Assembly: GCF_000371965.1 (NCBI RefSeq)
Contig: NZ_AQUO01000001.1
Location: forward strand, 1,310,001-1,374,000
DNA: 64,000 nt
Reading direction: 5' to 3'
Source of the DNA: Paracoccus sp. N5
GTDB taxonomy: Bacteria; Pseudomonadota; Alphaproteobacteria; Rhodobacterales; Rhodobacteraceae
Made by a program: the position numbers and the translations under genes. Under the pieces are notes generated by a model. It worked only from the letters and a program-made list of their open reading frames with translations, was not told the DNA's origin and did not search any database. Positions within the stretch are counted from its first letter, which is position 1. The number at the start of each line of letters is the position of its first letter. Shown piece by piece: positions 28,354 through 37,015 of this stretch.

Positions 28354-29081
28354 GAACCGCGCTCGCCCTGATCCTGACCGTGCTCTGCCTGTGGCAGGGG
28401 CTGATCTGGCTGGCGCAGATGCCGCCCTTCCTGCTGCCCTCGCCCCAAGCCGTGGCCGAGGCGCTGTGGCTCAACCGCGCCGAGATCACCCGCCACGCCG
28501 GCTTTACCCTGGCCGAGGTGGTGCTGGGCTTTGTCCTCGGCGCGGCGCTTGGCGCGGCGCTGGCCATCGCCATGGGCTTCTCGGACCGGCTGACCGGCGT
28601 GTTGCGGCCGATCCTGACCTTCAGCCAGACCATCCCGGTCTTTGCCCTGGCGCCGATCCTGACGCTGTGGCTGGGCTTCGGCATGGCGCCCAAGATCGCC
28701 GTGACCGTGCTGATCGTGTTCTTCCCGGTCGCCAGCGCCTTCCTGGACGGGCTGATGCGCACGCCGCAGGCGGCGCTGGACCTGGCGCAGGTGATGGGCG
28801 CCAGCCGCATCCGCATCATGCGCCACCTGCGCATCCCAGCGGCGCTGCCCAGCCTTGCCACCGGGCTGCGGCTGGCGGCGGTCTATGCACCGATCGGCGC
28901 GGTGATCGGCGAATGGGTCGGCGGCGCCCGCGGCCTGGGCGCGCTGATGATCCACGCCAACGGCAGGATGAAGACCGACCTGGTCTTCGCGGCGCTGCTG
29001 GTCTTGTCGGTGATGACGGTGATCTTTGCCCGGGCGGTCGCGCTGGCGCTGCACCGGGCCTGGCGGCGCTACGGCGTCTAG
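28350..29081 (+). CDS. thiX: ThiX-like ABC permease
   Basis: 243 residues, about six helices, BPD_transp_1 type. The cytoplasmic EAA loop is MGASRIRIMRHLRIPAALP. The N-terminus resembles SsuC/ThiX (LPSPQAVAEALW). It is the last gene of the thiamin operon, overlaps the ATPase gene by four bases, and ends four bases into the convergent mobA gene. Confidence 0.91.
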   Translation: MRTALALILTVLCLWQGLIWLAQMPPFLLPSPQAVAEALWLNRAEITRHAGFTLAEVVLGFVLGAALGAALAIAMGFSDRLTGVLRPILTFSQTIPVFALAPILTLWLGFGMAPKIAVTVLIVFFPVASAFLDGLMRTPQAALDLAQVMGASRIRIMRHLRIPAALPSLATGLRLAAVYAPIGAVIGEWVGGARGLGALMIHANGRMKTDLVFAALLVLSVMTVIFARAVALALHRAWRRYGV

Positions 29082-29680
29082 ACCAGGCGCGCGGCGCGGG
29101 CCAGGTCCTCGGGCGTGTTCAGGTTCAGGAACGGGTCCAGCGGCCGGCTGTCGAAGACCGCCCGGCCGGGGTCGTAGGCGGCGGCGAACTGGCCGATGCG
29201 GTGCAGCCCCGATTCCAGCGCCGCGCGCAGGTCGTCCCGCAAGGCCACCGGCCACAGCGCGCAGGTCGGATGGTCGCGCAGCCGGCCGCTTTCGTCCGGG
29301 CTGGCGGCGACGGCCAATCCGCTGCGGCCGCGCGCCTCGCGCAAGCGGTGCACCAGATCCTCGGGCAGGAAGGGCGTGTCGACCGAGACGCTGACCACGC
29401 AATCCGCGCCCTCGGCCGCCGCCCATTCCATCCCGGCCAGCACCCCGGCCATCGGCCCGGCAAAGCCGCCGAAACCGTCGGCGATCACCGGCAGCCCGTA
29501 ATCGGCCAAGACCTCGGGCTCGCCATTCGCGTTGATCGCCAGCGCACCGCATTGCGGCGCCAGCCGGGCGATCACCCGCGCCAGAAGCGTCTCGCCCCCC
29601 AGCACCCGCAGGCCCTTGTTGCCGCCGCCCATCCGGGTCGACAGGCCCCCGGCCAGGATGACGGCGGGCACCGGCGTCAT
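29078..29680 (-). CDS. mobA: Molybdenum cofactor guanylyltransferase
   Basis: 200 residues. It transfers GMP from GTP to molybdopterin to make the MGD cofactor. The N-terminal nucleotide loop is ILAGGLSTRMGGGNKGL, followed by GPMAGVLAGMEW, the SVDTPFLP metal site, and FLNLNTPEDL near the end. The bis-MGD formate dehydrogenase at the end of this window depends on this step. It is the last gene of the minus-strand PQQ-accessory operon (4-base overlap with the upstream gene). Confidence 0.95.
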   Translation of the reverse strand: MTPVPAVILAGGLSTRMGGGNKGLRVLGGETLLARVIARLAPQCGALAINANGEPEVLADYGLPVIADGFGGFAGPMAGVLAGMEWAAAEGADCVVSVSVDTPFLPEDLVHRLREARGRSGLAVAASPDESGRLRDHPTCALWPVALRDDLRAALESGLHRIGQFAAAYDPGRAVFDSRPLDPFLNLNTPEDLARAARLV

Positions 29681-30270
29681 TGCAGATGCGCCGCGATCGC
29701 CCGGGCCAGCGCAAAGACCCGCTGCTCGAGGATGACCGGCGTCTCGCAGACATAGGTCAGCGACTGGTGGCGGTCCTGGAAGATGCGGCTGTCCCAGTCG
29801 AGCTTTTCCTCCTCGGCGTCGATAGCGTCGAAATCGGGCTGCTCGGCCTTTTGCAGCGACTCCATGCGGTCGCGCCGCTCCTGGATGCGCTTCGCCAGAT
29901 CGACCTGCTTGTGGCCATAGCGCGCGATGCCCGAGATCAGCGCGCTGCGATCCGGCTCGATGCGCTGAAAGATCGCCAGCATCAGCGCGGTCAGTTTCTG
30001 ATTGTCGGCGCCCTTGGAAAACTCGGCGATCTCGGCCTCGGCCTGCTCCATCGGCAGGCGGCGCTGCTCGAGCCGGTCGGCCAGGGCGGCGATCTCGGGC
30101 GTCTCGGCCAGGCTGCGGGCGGCCTCGTCGGGCTCGGGCCCGGTCCACATCTGGCCCAGCGACAGATGCGGCTGCTTGCGCTGCACGCAGGGCCAGTCGG
30201 GATCGGTGCCGCCTTCGGCATGGGCGGCGCCCGCCGCCGCCAGGGCCATGGCCAGAACCAGGTATTTCAT
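29677..30270 (-). CDS. Exported protein of unknown function in the PQQ-accessory cluster
   Basis: 197 residues with a clear signal peptide (cleavage after AAHA). The mature part is helical and charged, with two cysteines: one near the start (DWPCVQRKQPHL) and one near the end (TYVCETPVI), possibly a disulfide. No family recognised. It overlaps both neighbours by four bases, so it is co-translated with the ABC permease upstream and mobA downstream. A periplasmic accessory role is inferred from context only. Confidence 0.75.
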   Translation of the reverse strand: MKYLVLAMALAAAGAAHAEGGTDPDWPCVQRKQPHLSLGQMWTGPEPDEAARSLAETPEIAALADRLEQRRLPMEQAEAEIAEFSKGADNQKLTALMLAIFQRIEPDRSALISGIARYGHKQVDLAKRIQERRDRMESLQKAEQPDFDAIDAEEEKLDWDSRIFQDRHQSLTYVCETPVILEQRVFALARAIAAHLQ

Positions 30271-31073
30271 GCTCCCCCCTTTCGCCGGGCCCAGAGCCCC
30301 TTGGCCGGATCATACATGATGACGGAACCGGCAAAGAACAGCACCAGGCACCCGGCCACCACCAAGAAGGACATGAGATCGAAGCGGCCGTAAAGGGCAA
30401 AGCGGATCAACTCAACCGCATGGGTGAAGGGATTGGCGGCGCAGATGTCATGCAGCAGCGTCGAGCTTTCGCGCATCCGCCACAGCGGGTAGAGCGCGGT
30501 CGAGGCGAAGAACATCGGGAAGATGACGAAATTCATCACCCCGGCGAAGTTTTCCAGCTGGCGAATGGCCGAGGACAGCAAAAGCCCCATCGACCCCAGC
30601 ATCAGCCCCGACAGGAACAGCGCCGGCAGCACGGTCAGATAGCCGACGGGCGGCGGATCGACGCCCCAGAACCAGGCGATGGCCAGGAAGGTATAGACCT
30701 GGATGATCGAGACCAGCACGCCCGCGACCAGCTTCGAGGCCAGCAGGAACCAGCGCGGAAAGGGGCTGACCAGCAGGGTGCGCATCGCCCCGGTCTCGCG
30801 GTCATAGACCATGGACAGCGACGACTGCATGCCGTTGAACAGCTGGATCATCGCGCAAAGGCCGGGCGTGACATAGACCTCATAGAGGACATAGGTCTGG
30901 TAGGGCGGCGTGATCGACAGGCCGAGCACGGCGCGGAAGCCGGCGGCGAAGATGAAGAGCCAGACCAGCGGCCGGACCAGCGCGGCAAGGAAGCGGCCGC
31001 GCTGGGTGACGAAGCGCAGCGTCTCGCGCCGCGCGATGCCCAGGAAACAGGTCAGCCACATGCGGGGCGTCAT
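30267..31073 (-). CDS. ABC-2 permease of the PQQ-dependent alcohol oxidation system
   Basis: 268 residues, six helices. ABC-2 type: LYEVYVTPGLCAMIQLFNGMQSSLSMVYDRETG, then PFPRWFLLASKL, and NPFTHAVELIRF near the end. Such exporters are regularly found with quinoprotein dehydrogenases; the cargo is unknown. It overlaps the ATPase gene by four bases and forms an exporter with it. Confidence 0.9.
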   Translation of the reverse strand: MTPRMWLTCFLGIARRETLRFVTQRGRFLAALVRPLVWLFIFAAGFRAVLGLSITPPYQTYVLYEVYVTPGLCAMIQLFNGMQSSLSMVYDRETGAMRTLLVSPFPRWFLLASKLVAGVLVSIIQVYTFLAIAWFWGVDPPPVGYLTVLPALFLSGLMLGSMGLLLSSAIRQLENFAGVMNFVIFPMFFASTALYPLWRMRESSTLLHDICAANPFTHAVELIRFALYGRFDLMSFLVVAGCLVLFFAGSVIMYDPAKGLWARRKGGA

Positions 31074-31786
31074 GCCTGTTCCCCCGTCAGCCGCAGGAAG
31101 GTCCCGGTCAGGTCGTCGCCGCCGATGCCCTGGGCGGTGCCTTGGGCCAGAACCTCGCCGCGATGCAGGATCACCAGCCCGTCCTCGGGCCGGATCTCGT
31201 CCAGGATATGCGTGGCCCACAGCGCCGAGACCCCGGTCGCGGTCAGCGCCCGGGTCAGCGCCACCACCTCGGCGCGGGATTTCACGTCGAGGCCCACGGT
31301 CGGCTCGTCCAGAAGCAGGATCTCGGGGCGGTGCATCAGGGCGCGGGCGATCTCGGCCCGGCGGCTCTGGCCGCCCGACAGCGCCGCGACCCGCGCGTCC
31401 AGCCGGTCGGCCAGATCGACCTGGGCCAGCACCTCGGCGGCGCGCGCCCGCGCGGCGCGACGCGGGATGCCGTGCAGGGCGGCGTGATATTCCAGGTTCT
31501 GCGCCACGGTCAGGTCGGCATCCAGCGCACGGGACTGGAACACCACGCCCAAGCGGGCCAGGGCCGCGCCGGGCTGGCGGCGCAGGTCATGGCCCGCGAC
31601 CTCGATCCGGCCCGAGTTGTTGTCGTAGAGCCGGGTGATCAGCGAAAACAGCGTGGTCTTGCCGGCACCGTTCACCCCCAGAAGCGCGGTGAAGCCGCCG
31701 CGCGGCACCGACAGCGACACGTCCTTCAGCGCCTGGAAGCGGCCGAAGGCGTGGCTGACATGCTGGATCGAAAGCGCATCGTTCAT
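31070..31786 (-). CDS. ABC exporter ATPase of the PQQ-dependent alcohol oxidation system
   Basis: 238 residues from ATG 31786. Walker A GVNGAGKTT, signature LSGGQSRRAEIARAL, Walker B ILLLDEPTVGLD, and H-loop ATHILDE are present. Partner of the ABC-2 permease. The frame is open to 31825, but the MNDALSIQ start is the usual one. The gap of 39 bases to the small exported protein suggests one operon. Confidence 0.92.
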   Translation of the reverse strand: MNDALSIQHVSHAFGRFQALKDVSLSVPRGGFTALLGVNGAGKTTLFSLITRLYDNNSGRIEVAGHDLRRQPGAALARLGVVFQSRALDADLTVAQNLEYHAALHGIPRRAARARAAEVLAQVDLADRLDARVAALSGGQSRRAEIARALMHRPEILLLDEPTVGLDVKSRAEVVALTRALTATGVSALWATHILDEIRPEDGLVILHRGEVLAQGTAQGIGGDDLTGTFLRLTGEQA

Positions 31787-31825
31787 GGCAAAAGGGACGC
31801 GGGCTGGCCCGCGCCCGGCCTGCAT

Positions 31826-32089
31826 TCAGTCGAGCGTGATGCTTGTGATCACGAAATCGGCGTTCAGCTTGATGTCATACTGGCCGATCTCGCATTGCGC
31901 GTCGTCGACCTCGTAAAGATCGTCGCGCTCCTTTTCGACCCCGGCTTGCGGGTCGGGCTTGCAGCCGATCCTGGCGATGGCCTCGGTGACCTTGGCGGTT
32001 TCCTCGGCCGAGGCCGCGTCGTCATCGGCGGCCAGGGCCGGGGTCACGGCCCAGGCCAGCACGGCGGCGCAAAGGATGGGTTTCAGCAT
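31826..32089 (-). CDS. Small periplasmic protein, PepSY-like
   Basis: 87 residues. The signal peptide is cleaved after PALA, followed by an acidic mature chain of about 66 residues with two cysteines (IGCKPD and DAQCEIG) and a C-terminal strand-rich stretch YDIKLNADFVITSITLD that resembles a PepSY repeat. Found in the XoxF accessory cluster. Function unknown; inhibition or folding of a secreted enzyme is possible. Confidence 0.72.
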   Translation of the reverse strand: MLKPILCAAVLAWAVTPALAADDDAASAEETAKVTEAIARIGCKPDPQAGVEKERDDLYEVDDAQCEIGQYDIKLNADFVITSITLD

Positions 32090-32098
32090 CGGACGCTC

Positions 32099-32665
32099 CT
32101 ACTGGATGTTGAACACGGCCTGCTGGGTTTCGCCATGCGAGCCGGGAATCGACAGGGTATAGCGGCCCGGGACGATGGCAACGAAGCTGATCGTCGCGGT
32201 GCCGGCATCGTCGAATTCCAGCGAGTGAACGCCCATCGGCCGGATTTCGATGTCGTTGATGACGATTTCGTTGATCCAGACGGCGCGGAAGAAATCGCCG
32301 CCGGACAGCGCCAGTTCCTGGCTGCCGTCGGCATTGATGTCAATGCGGTAGAAACCGCCGGATTTCAGCTTGTATTCCGCGCTCGCCACCGGCTTGCCCG
32401 AGGCCAGCGTCAGCGGCGCAAGCTGCATGCGGTTGTCGCGCGCCAGCATGCCCGAGAAGCCATAGTCGAACTTGGCGCCCGCCTCATGCGTGCCTTCCTC
32501 GGCGGCCCCGGCCTCGTCGCCGTCGTCGTCATCCTCCTCGGCCGCGGGCGCGGTGGTCTCGGCGCCGGCGGCGGCCTCGGGCTTGGGCGCGGGCTTTTGC
32601 TCCTGCGCGGCGACCGGGGCGGCAAGGCCCAGCGAGAGCAGCAGGATGGTCAGCAGGCGGGTCAT
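32099..32665 (-). CDS. Periplasmic protein with poly-acidic linker, XoxF cluster
   Basis: 188 residues. The signal peptide ends at APVAA. A Pro/Ala/Glu linker with a run of acidic residues at 43-57 (DDDD core) follows, then a beta-rich domain of about 120 residues. That domain holds a DINADG segment (109-114), reminiscent of the start of a Ca-binding loop but lacking the position-12 Glu. No known family recognised. Located between a beta-propeller gene and the PepSY-like gene, with 9-21 base gaps. Confidence 0.72.
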   Translation of the reverse strand: MTRLLTILLLSLGLAAPVAAQEQKPAPKPEAAAGAETTAPAAEEDDDDGDEAGAAEEGTHEAGAKFDYGFSGMLARDNRMQLAPLTLASGKPVASAEYKLKSGGFYRIDINADGSQELALSGGDFFRAVWINEIVINDIEIRPMGVHSLEFDDAGTATISFVAIVPGRYTLSIPGSHGETQQAVFNIQ

Positions 32666-32686
32666 GGTTTTCCTCCGTTGTTGGTT

Positions 32687-33658
32687 TCAGTTCGGCGCAA
32701 CGACCACGCCCCAGGGCTGCTGGCCCACGGGCACGGATTTGACGACCTTGTTCGCCGCCACGTCGATCACCGACACGTCGTTGGAATTGCCGTTGGTGGT
32801 GAAGAGGTATTTCTCGTCCGGGGTGAAGGCCAGTTGCCAGACGCGCTGGCCGACCAGCAGGTAATCCTCGACCTCGTCGGTCTCGCCGTTGATGACGGCG
32901 ACGCGGTTCGCCGGGCCCAGCGCGACGAAGACCTTCTTGCCGTCCTTGGTGATACGGATGCCGACCGGCTGGATCGCCTCGGGCAGCACGCCGGGGATCT
33001 CGAAGCTGATCTTCGTCTCGATGGTCTGGTTTTCCGGGTGGATCACGCTGACCGTGCCGCCGATCTCGCTGCTGACATACAGTTTCGTGCCCTGGTCGTT
33101 GTATTGCGCGAAGCGCGGGCGCGAATCGACCAGCACGTTGCCGAAGATCTCGAAGGTCTCGGAATTGATGAAATGCGCCATGTTGGTGGTTTCCGAGGTG
33201 TTGATGACCACCTTGCCGTCGGGGCTGACGCCCATGCCCTCGGGCTCGACCCCGACCGGGATCTCGGCCAGCACCTTGTGCGTCTGTGTGTCGACCACAG
33301 TCACAAGGTTGTCGTCCTCGTTCGCGATATAAAGCGGGTTGCCCGAGGGGTGCAGCACGAAAAGCTCGGGGTCGGGGCCCGAGGGCAGCGTGTGCATTTC
33401 CTCCATGGTCTCGGGGTTGAAGACCCGCACCAGGTCGTCGTCCGAGGCACAGACGTAAAGCTCGGACCCGTTGGGGCTGATGGTGATGCCGCGCGGGCGG
33501 GCGCCGACCGGATAGGTGCCGATCACCTCCAGCGTCTCGCTGTCCAGCACGGTGACGTCATTGCCCTTTTCGTTGCTGACGAAGACCCGGTTGGCGGCGG
33601 CCGGCAGGGCGAAACCCAGGCACAGGGCCGAGGTCAGGATGGCGGTTGCGGCTTTCAT
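32687..33658 (-). CDS. PQQ-dependent-catabolism-associated YVTN beta-propeller protein
   Basis: 323 residues with a signal peptide (cleaved after AAA). About seven YVTN-type repeats follow, for example VFVSNEKGNDVTVLD, LYIANEDDNLVTVVD, LYVSSEIGGTVSVI and LFTTNGNSNDVSVID. It predicts a periplasmic seven-bladed propeller of the kind that accompanies quinoprotein dehydrogenases. A second propeller gene lies at 35596. Role in maturation or electron transfer is unknown. Confidence 0.92.
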   Translation of the reverse strand: MKAATAILTSALCLGFALPAAANRVFVSNEKGNDVTVLDSETLEVIGTYPVGARPRGITISPNGSELYVCASDDDLVRVFNPETMEEMHTLPSGPDPELFVLHPSGNPLYIANEDDNLVTVVDTQTHKVLAEIPVGVEPEGMGVSPDGKVVINTSETTNMAHFINSETFEIFGNVLVDSRPRFAQYNDQGTKLYVSSEIGGTVSVIHPENQTIETKISFEIPGVLPEAIQPVGIRITKDGKKVFVALGPANRVAVINGETDEVEDYLLVGQRVWQLAFTPDEKYLFTTNGNSNDVSVIDVAANKVVKSVPVGQQPWGVVVAPN

Positions 33659-33666
33659 CGTTCACC

Positions 33667-34860
33667 TCAGAACTGACATTCGGTTTCGGGACGGTCGATG
33701 CCCAGCGTATCCAGCGCCGAGCTCTGGTGCAGATACTGGTCCTGCGGGCTGACCGAGGCGGTCACGGTCGGCGTCGCCAGCAGGATCGGCTGGCGCAGCT
33801 GGTGGTCCCAGTCGCGGATCGTCAGCTTCTGGCCCTTGAAGCCCGCGACCTCGAACTTGTCGGACAGGATGAACTGCTTCAGCACCGCCGGATCGGTGGC
33901 TTGGGCCCGCGTCGCCGCCTCGCCGATCATGCGCAGCGCGATCCAGGTCTGGTAATCCTCTTCGCGCATCGGCCGGGTGGCGAGCTTTTCGAAGCGGTTC
34001 TGGAACTGCGTCGCGCCCCAGGCCTCCAGCGAGGGCGCCCAACTGCGCGGCACCAGCCCGGCCGAACCCGCGACCGGGCGCGCGTCCCAGGTCTCATAGG
34101 GCAGCCATTCGGCAAAGACGCCGTTCTCGTCCGCAGCAATCAGCACGTCATGCTCGGCCGCGCGCTGGGTAAAGACCGGCATCTGCTGCTGCACCTGGAC
34201 ATGGCCCGAATCGCTGCGCCGGCTGCCGCCGGTATCCTCATAAGTCCGTTCCTCGACGATCCTGGCGCCGAACTTGGTCGCGGCCCGGCGATAGGCGTCG
34301 GCCAGCGCGATATCCTCGGGGTGGCTGCCGGCGACCAGGAACCAGTTCGGCCATTTCTTCCACATCAGGAACTGCGCCAGCGCATCGGTCAGCATGGCCT
34401 GGCTGGGCGCGGTATGGATGACATTGGCCCGGCAATCCTTGCCGCGCAGGGCGTCGCCGCGCGCCCGGGCGTTCAGCACCAGCGCCTTGTCGCCGGCCTG
34501 ATCGGCCAGCGCCAGGGTCGTCGCGTCATCGGCCAGCGTCACGATGAAGGGCACGCCCGCGGCCAGCAGCTTCTCCATCTCGGCCGCGGCGGTCTCGGGC
34601 GTGGCGGTCACCTCCAGCGCCTCGAAGTCCTGGCCCATGAAGCGGCCGGTGGTGTCGTTGTCCAGGATCGCCAGCCGCGCGCCGGCAAAGCCCAGGTCGC
34701 CCGGCGGCGTGTCCAGCCGCGAGATCGGCGGCAGGTGCGGCACGTCCACGCGCAGCACGGCGGCGCGCACGGTTTCCACGGGCTTTTGCGCCGCCTGCTG
34801 CGCCAAAACCGGGCCAGCGGCGGCCAAACCAGCCAAAAGTATGATGATTCTGCCTGTCAT
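33667..34860 (-). CDS. ABC-type substrate-binding protein of the PQQ-alcohol dehydrogenase system
   Basis: 397 residues from ATG 34860; signal peptide ends at PVLAQ. Periplasmic binding fold related to LivJ but divergent: AAVLRVDVPHLPPISRLDTPPGDLGFAGARLAI, then WFLVAGSHPEDIALADAYRRA. The C-terminus has a single Cys (TECQF). It heads the minus-strand accessory operon; the ligand is unknown, and PQQ, a metal chelate or an alcohol are possible. Confidence 0.9.
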   Translation of the reverse strand: MTGRIIILLAGLAAAGPVLAQQAAQKPVETVRAAVLRVDVPHLPPISRLDTPPGDLGFAGARLAILDNDTTGRFMGQDFEALEVTATPETAAAEMEKLLAAGVPFIVTLADDATTLALADQAGDKALVLNARARGDALRGKDCRANVIHTAPSQAMLTDALAQFLMWKKWPNWFLVAGSHPEDIALADAYRRAATKFGARIVEERTYEDTGGSRRSDSGHVQVQQQMPVFTQRAAEHDVLIAADENGVFAEWLPYETWDARPVAGSAGLVPRSWAPSLEAWGATQFQNRFEKLATRPMREEDYQTWIALRMIGEAATRAQATDPAVLKQFILSDKFEVAGFKGQKLTIRDWDHQLRQPILLATPTVTASVSPQDQYLHQSSALDTLGIDRPETECQF

Positions 34861-34910
34861 GCCCTTCCTCCCCCCGGTATCATGGCGGGCAAGTCTGGCT
34901 TCGCCAACCC

Positions 34911-34958
34911 GACAAATCACCCGATTTCACCCGGGGAAAATGCCCCGATACGTTTGTC
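34911..34958. other. Nested inverted repeat in the divergent promoter region
   Basis: The 187-base gap between the divergent binding-protein and SRPBCC genes contains an inner hairpin CGGGG-AAAATG-CCCCG (34932-34947) and outer arms GACAAA (34911-34916)/TTTGTC (34953-34958). It may be a regulator site controlling both directions; no known operator was recognised. Confidence 0.35.
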
Positions 34959-35047
34959 TTATGGACGCCATCCCCGGCTGGGCGCATGGTCGCCCATAGC
35001 GGCGGAGGCCGGCGCGCCCCGCCATTCGCGATGAAGGGGAGAGACGG

Positions 35048-35599
35048 ATGAGACGAGTGATGGCCGCAAGCCTTGCGGCGGTCGTGATGCTGGCCGGCGC
35101 GGCCCAGGCCCACGGGCCGGTGCGGCTGAAGCTGGAACTGGATCAGAAGCTGGACGCAACCCCGGACGAGGTCTGGGCGGTGATCGGCAAGTTCGACGAC
35201 ATGAGCTGGCACCCCGCCATCGCCAAGACCGAGATCACCGGCGACGGCTCGACCGACCAGCCCGAGACCTCCGAGCGCGTGCTGCATCTGAAGGCCGATG
35301 CCGGCGATCCGACCATCACCGAGGTCCTGTCGAAATGGCAGCCCGAGAAGCGCTGCTATGCCTATCGCATCGAAAAGGTCGATGTGGCCGTGCTGCCGGT
35401 GACGAATTATGCCTCGACGCTTTGCGTCAAGGACGAGGGCGGCAAGGCGCTGGTCAGCTGGAAGGGCGGCTTCTATCGCGGCTTCCCGAACAACAACCCG
35501 CCCGCCGACCAGAATGACGAGGCCGCGACCAAGGCCGTCACCGGAGTCTATCAGGCCGGGCTGGACGCGCTGGCCGAAAGGTTCGGCAAGGCGGAATGA
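35048..35599 (+). CDS. SRPBCC-family periplasmic protein, MxaD-like
   Basis: 183 residues. The signal peptide ends AAQA, followed by a polyketide-cyclase/START-like domain: LDATPDEVWAVIGKFDDMSWHP, TSERVLHLKADAG, VSWKGGFYRGFPNN. MxaD-type proteins assist methanol dehydrogenase electron transfer or maturation. It is coupled by four bases to the propeller gene downstream. Confidence 0.86.
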   Translation: MRRVMAASLAAVVMLAGAAQAHGPVRLKLELDQKLDATPDEVWAVIGKFDDMSWHPAIAKTEITGDGSTDQPETSERVLHLKADAGDPTITEVLSKWQPEKRCYAYRIEKVDVAVLPVTNYASTLCVKDEGGKALVSWKGGFYRGFPNNNPPADQNDEAATKAVTGVYQAGLDALAERFGKAE

Positions 35600-36513
35600 T
35601 CCGGCGCCTGGCCCTGCTGGCGGTGTTGGCCGGACCCGCGGGAGCCGCCGACCTGGGCTTCGTCACCTCGCAGAATGCCGGGGCGGTCACGGTGATCGAC
35701 CTGGCCTCGGGCGCGGTGCGGGCCGAACTGCCGCTGCCCGGCGCACCGGCGCCGGTGGCCTATGACCCCGGGACGGGCCGGGCCTATGTGGTCGCGGCCG
35801 AGACCGGCCGGCTGACGGTGCTGGACGAATCCGGCAGGGCCGTCGGCGGCCGCGATCTGCCCGAGGGCGCCTTCGGCATCGCGGTGGCGCCGGGCGGCGG
35901 GGTCTTCGTCACCGAATGGTATCAGGGCCGGCTGCTGCGGCTGGACGCGGATCTGCGCGAGCTGTGGTCGGTCGCGACCGGCAAGGCGCCGGCGGGCGTC
36001 GCCAGCGACGGCGCGCTGGTCGCGACGGCGGATCGCGACGGCGACAGCGTCTCGATCTATGACGCGGCAAGCGGCGCCTTGCGGGCGCGGGTCAAGGTCG
36101 GCCAGCACCCCTATGCCGTCACCTTTCACGGCGGGCGGCTGTGGACGGCGGATGTGCAAAGCGACACGGTCAGCGTGATCGACCCGCAGGCCGGCACGTT
36201 GCTGGGCCAGGTGCCGACCGGCAGCCACCCCTATGGCGTGGCCTTCGCCGGCGGGCGCGGCTTCGTCACCGACCAATATGCCGGCACGGTGACGGTCTTC
36301 GACCCCGAGACGCTGGCTGTGATCACAAGCCTGGAGACCGGGGATTACCCCGAGGGCATCGCCGCCCTGCCCGACGGCTCGGGCGTGGTGGTGGCGCATT
36401 GGGACAGCAACACGCTGGTCTGGATCGACGCCGCCAGCCTGGAGATCACGCGCGAGATCGCGCTGCCGGACGGCCCGCGTGCCTTTGGCGCGTTCACGGG
36501 TCGGTCGCGTTGA
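35596..36513 (+). CDS. YVTN-type beta-propeller protein, second copy
   Basis: 305 residues with a signal peptide (after AGA). Repeats include LGFVTSQNAGAVTVID, LWTADVQSDTVSVID, and GFVTDQYAGTVTVFD. Forms a periplasmic propeller with the SRPBCC partner in a two-gene plus-strand operon. Its last 20 bases overlap the end of the convergent CXXXCW gene. Confidence 0.88.
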   Translation: MIRRLALLAVLAGPAGAADLGFVTSQNAGAVTVIDLASGAVRAELPLPGAPAPVAYDPGTGRAYVVAAETGRLTVLDESGRAVGGRDLPEGAFGIAVAPGGGVFVTEWYQGRLLRLDADLRELWSVATGKAPAGVASDGALVATADRDGDSVSIYDAASGALRARVKVGQHPYAVTFHGGRLWTADVQSDTVSVIDPQAGTLLGQVPTGSHPYGVAFAGGRGFVTDQYAGTVTVFDPETLAVITSLETGDYPEGIAALPDGSGVVVAHWDSNTLVWIDAASLEITREIALPDGPRAFGAFTGRSR

Positions 36514-37015
36514 CCAGCGTGCCGCCCATCGCCACCCAGCCGTCGACGCCCTCGGGATACCAGTTCACGCCGCTGTAGCCCAAGGCCACGGCGCGCTTGG
36601 CGGCATTCCAGCTCATCCAGCAGTCGCTCTTGCAAAAGATCACCACCGGCGCCGCCTTGTCGCCATGGGTGGCGGCGGCGAGCCCGTCCGCCAGGCGCTG
36701 CGCTTCGGCCGGGGCGAGCTTTTCATAGCCGGTGTCGTAAAGCCAGGTCGCGCCGGGGATGGTCTGATGCGGCGGCGAGGCCCAGATCGTGCCCTCGGGC
36801 AGGTTGTCGGGCCGCTTCTGCCGCGGCAGCACGTCGAGGAAAGGCACGCCGGCGTCATGCAGCGCCTTGGCCCGCGGCCCGTCGATGACCTGGGCGCCGG
36901 CCAGGGTGGCGGGGACCGGGGCGCGATAGGGCTCGCCCCGGAAATCCTGCGGCTCGGGCACCTGCGCCAGCGCGGCGCCCGTGCTGAGGACCAGCGCCAG
37001 CAGCCAGGCTTTCAT
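36494..37015 (-). CDS. Rhodanese-like CXXXCW-motif protein, PQQ-dependent catabolism associated
   Basis: 173 residues; signal peptide ends ALAQ. Rhodanese-like fold with IFCKSDCWMSWNAAKRA, where the usual active-site loop is replaced by a two-cysteine CKSDCW element, typical of this XoxF-linked family. Likely periplasmic redox or sulfur handling. Four-base overlap with xoxJ upstream. Confidence 0.9.
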   Translation of the reverse strand: MKAWLLALVLSTGAALAQVPEPQDFRGEPYRAPVPATLAGAQVIDGPRAKALHDAGVPFLDVLPRQKRPDNLPEGTIWASPPHQTIPGATWLYDTGYEKLAPAEAQRLADGLAAATHGDKAAPVVIFCKSDCWMSWNAAKRAVALGYSGVNWYPEGVDGWVAMGGTLVNATDP

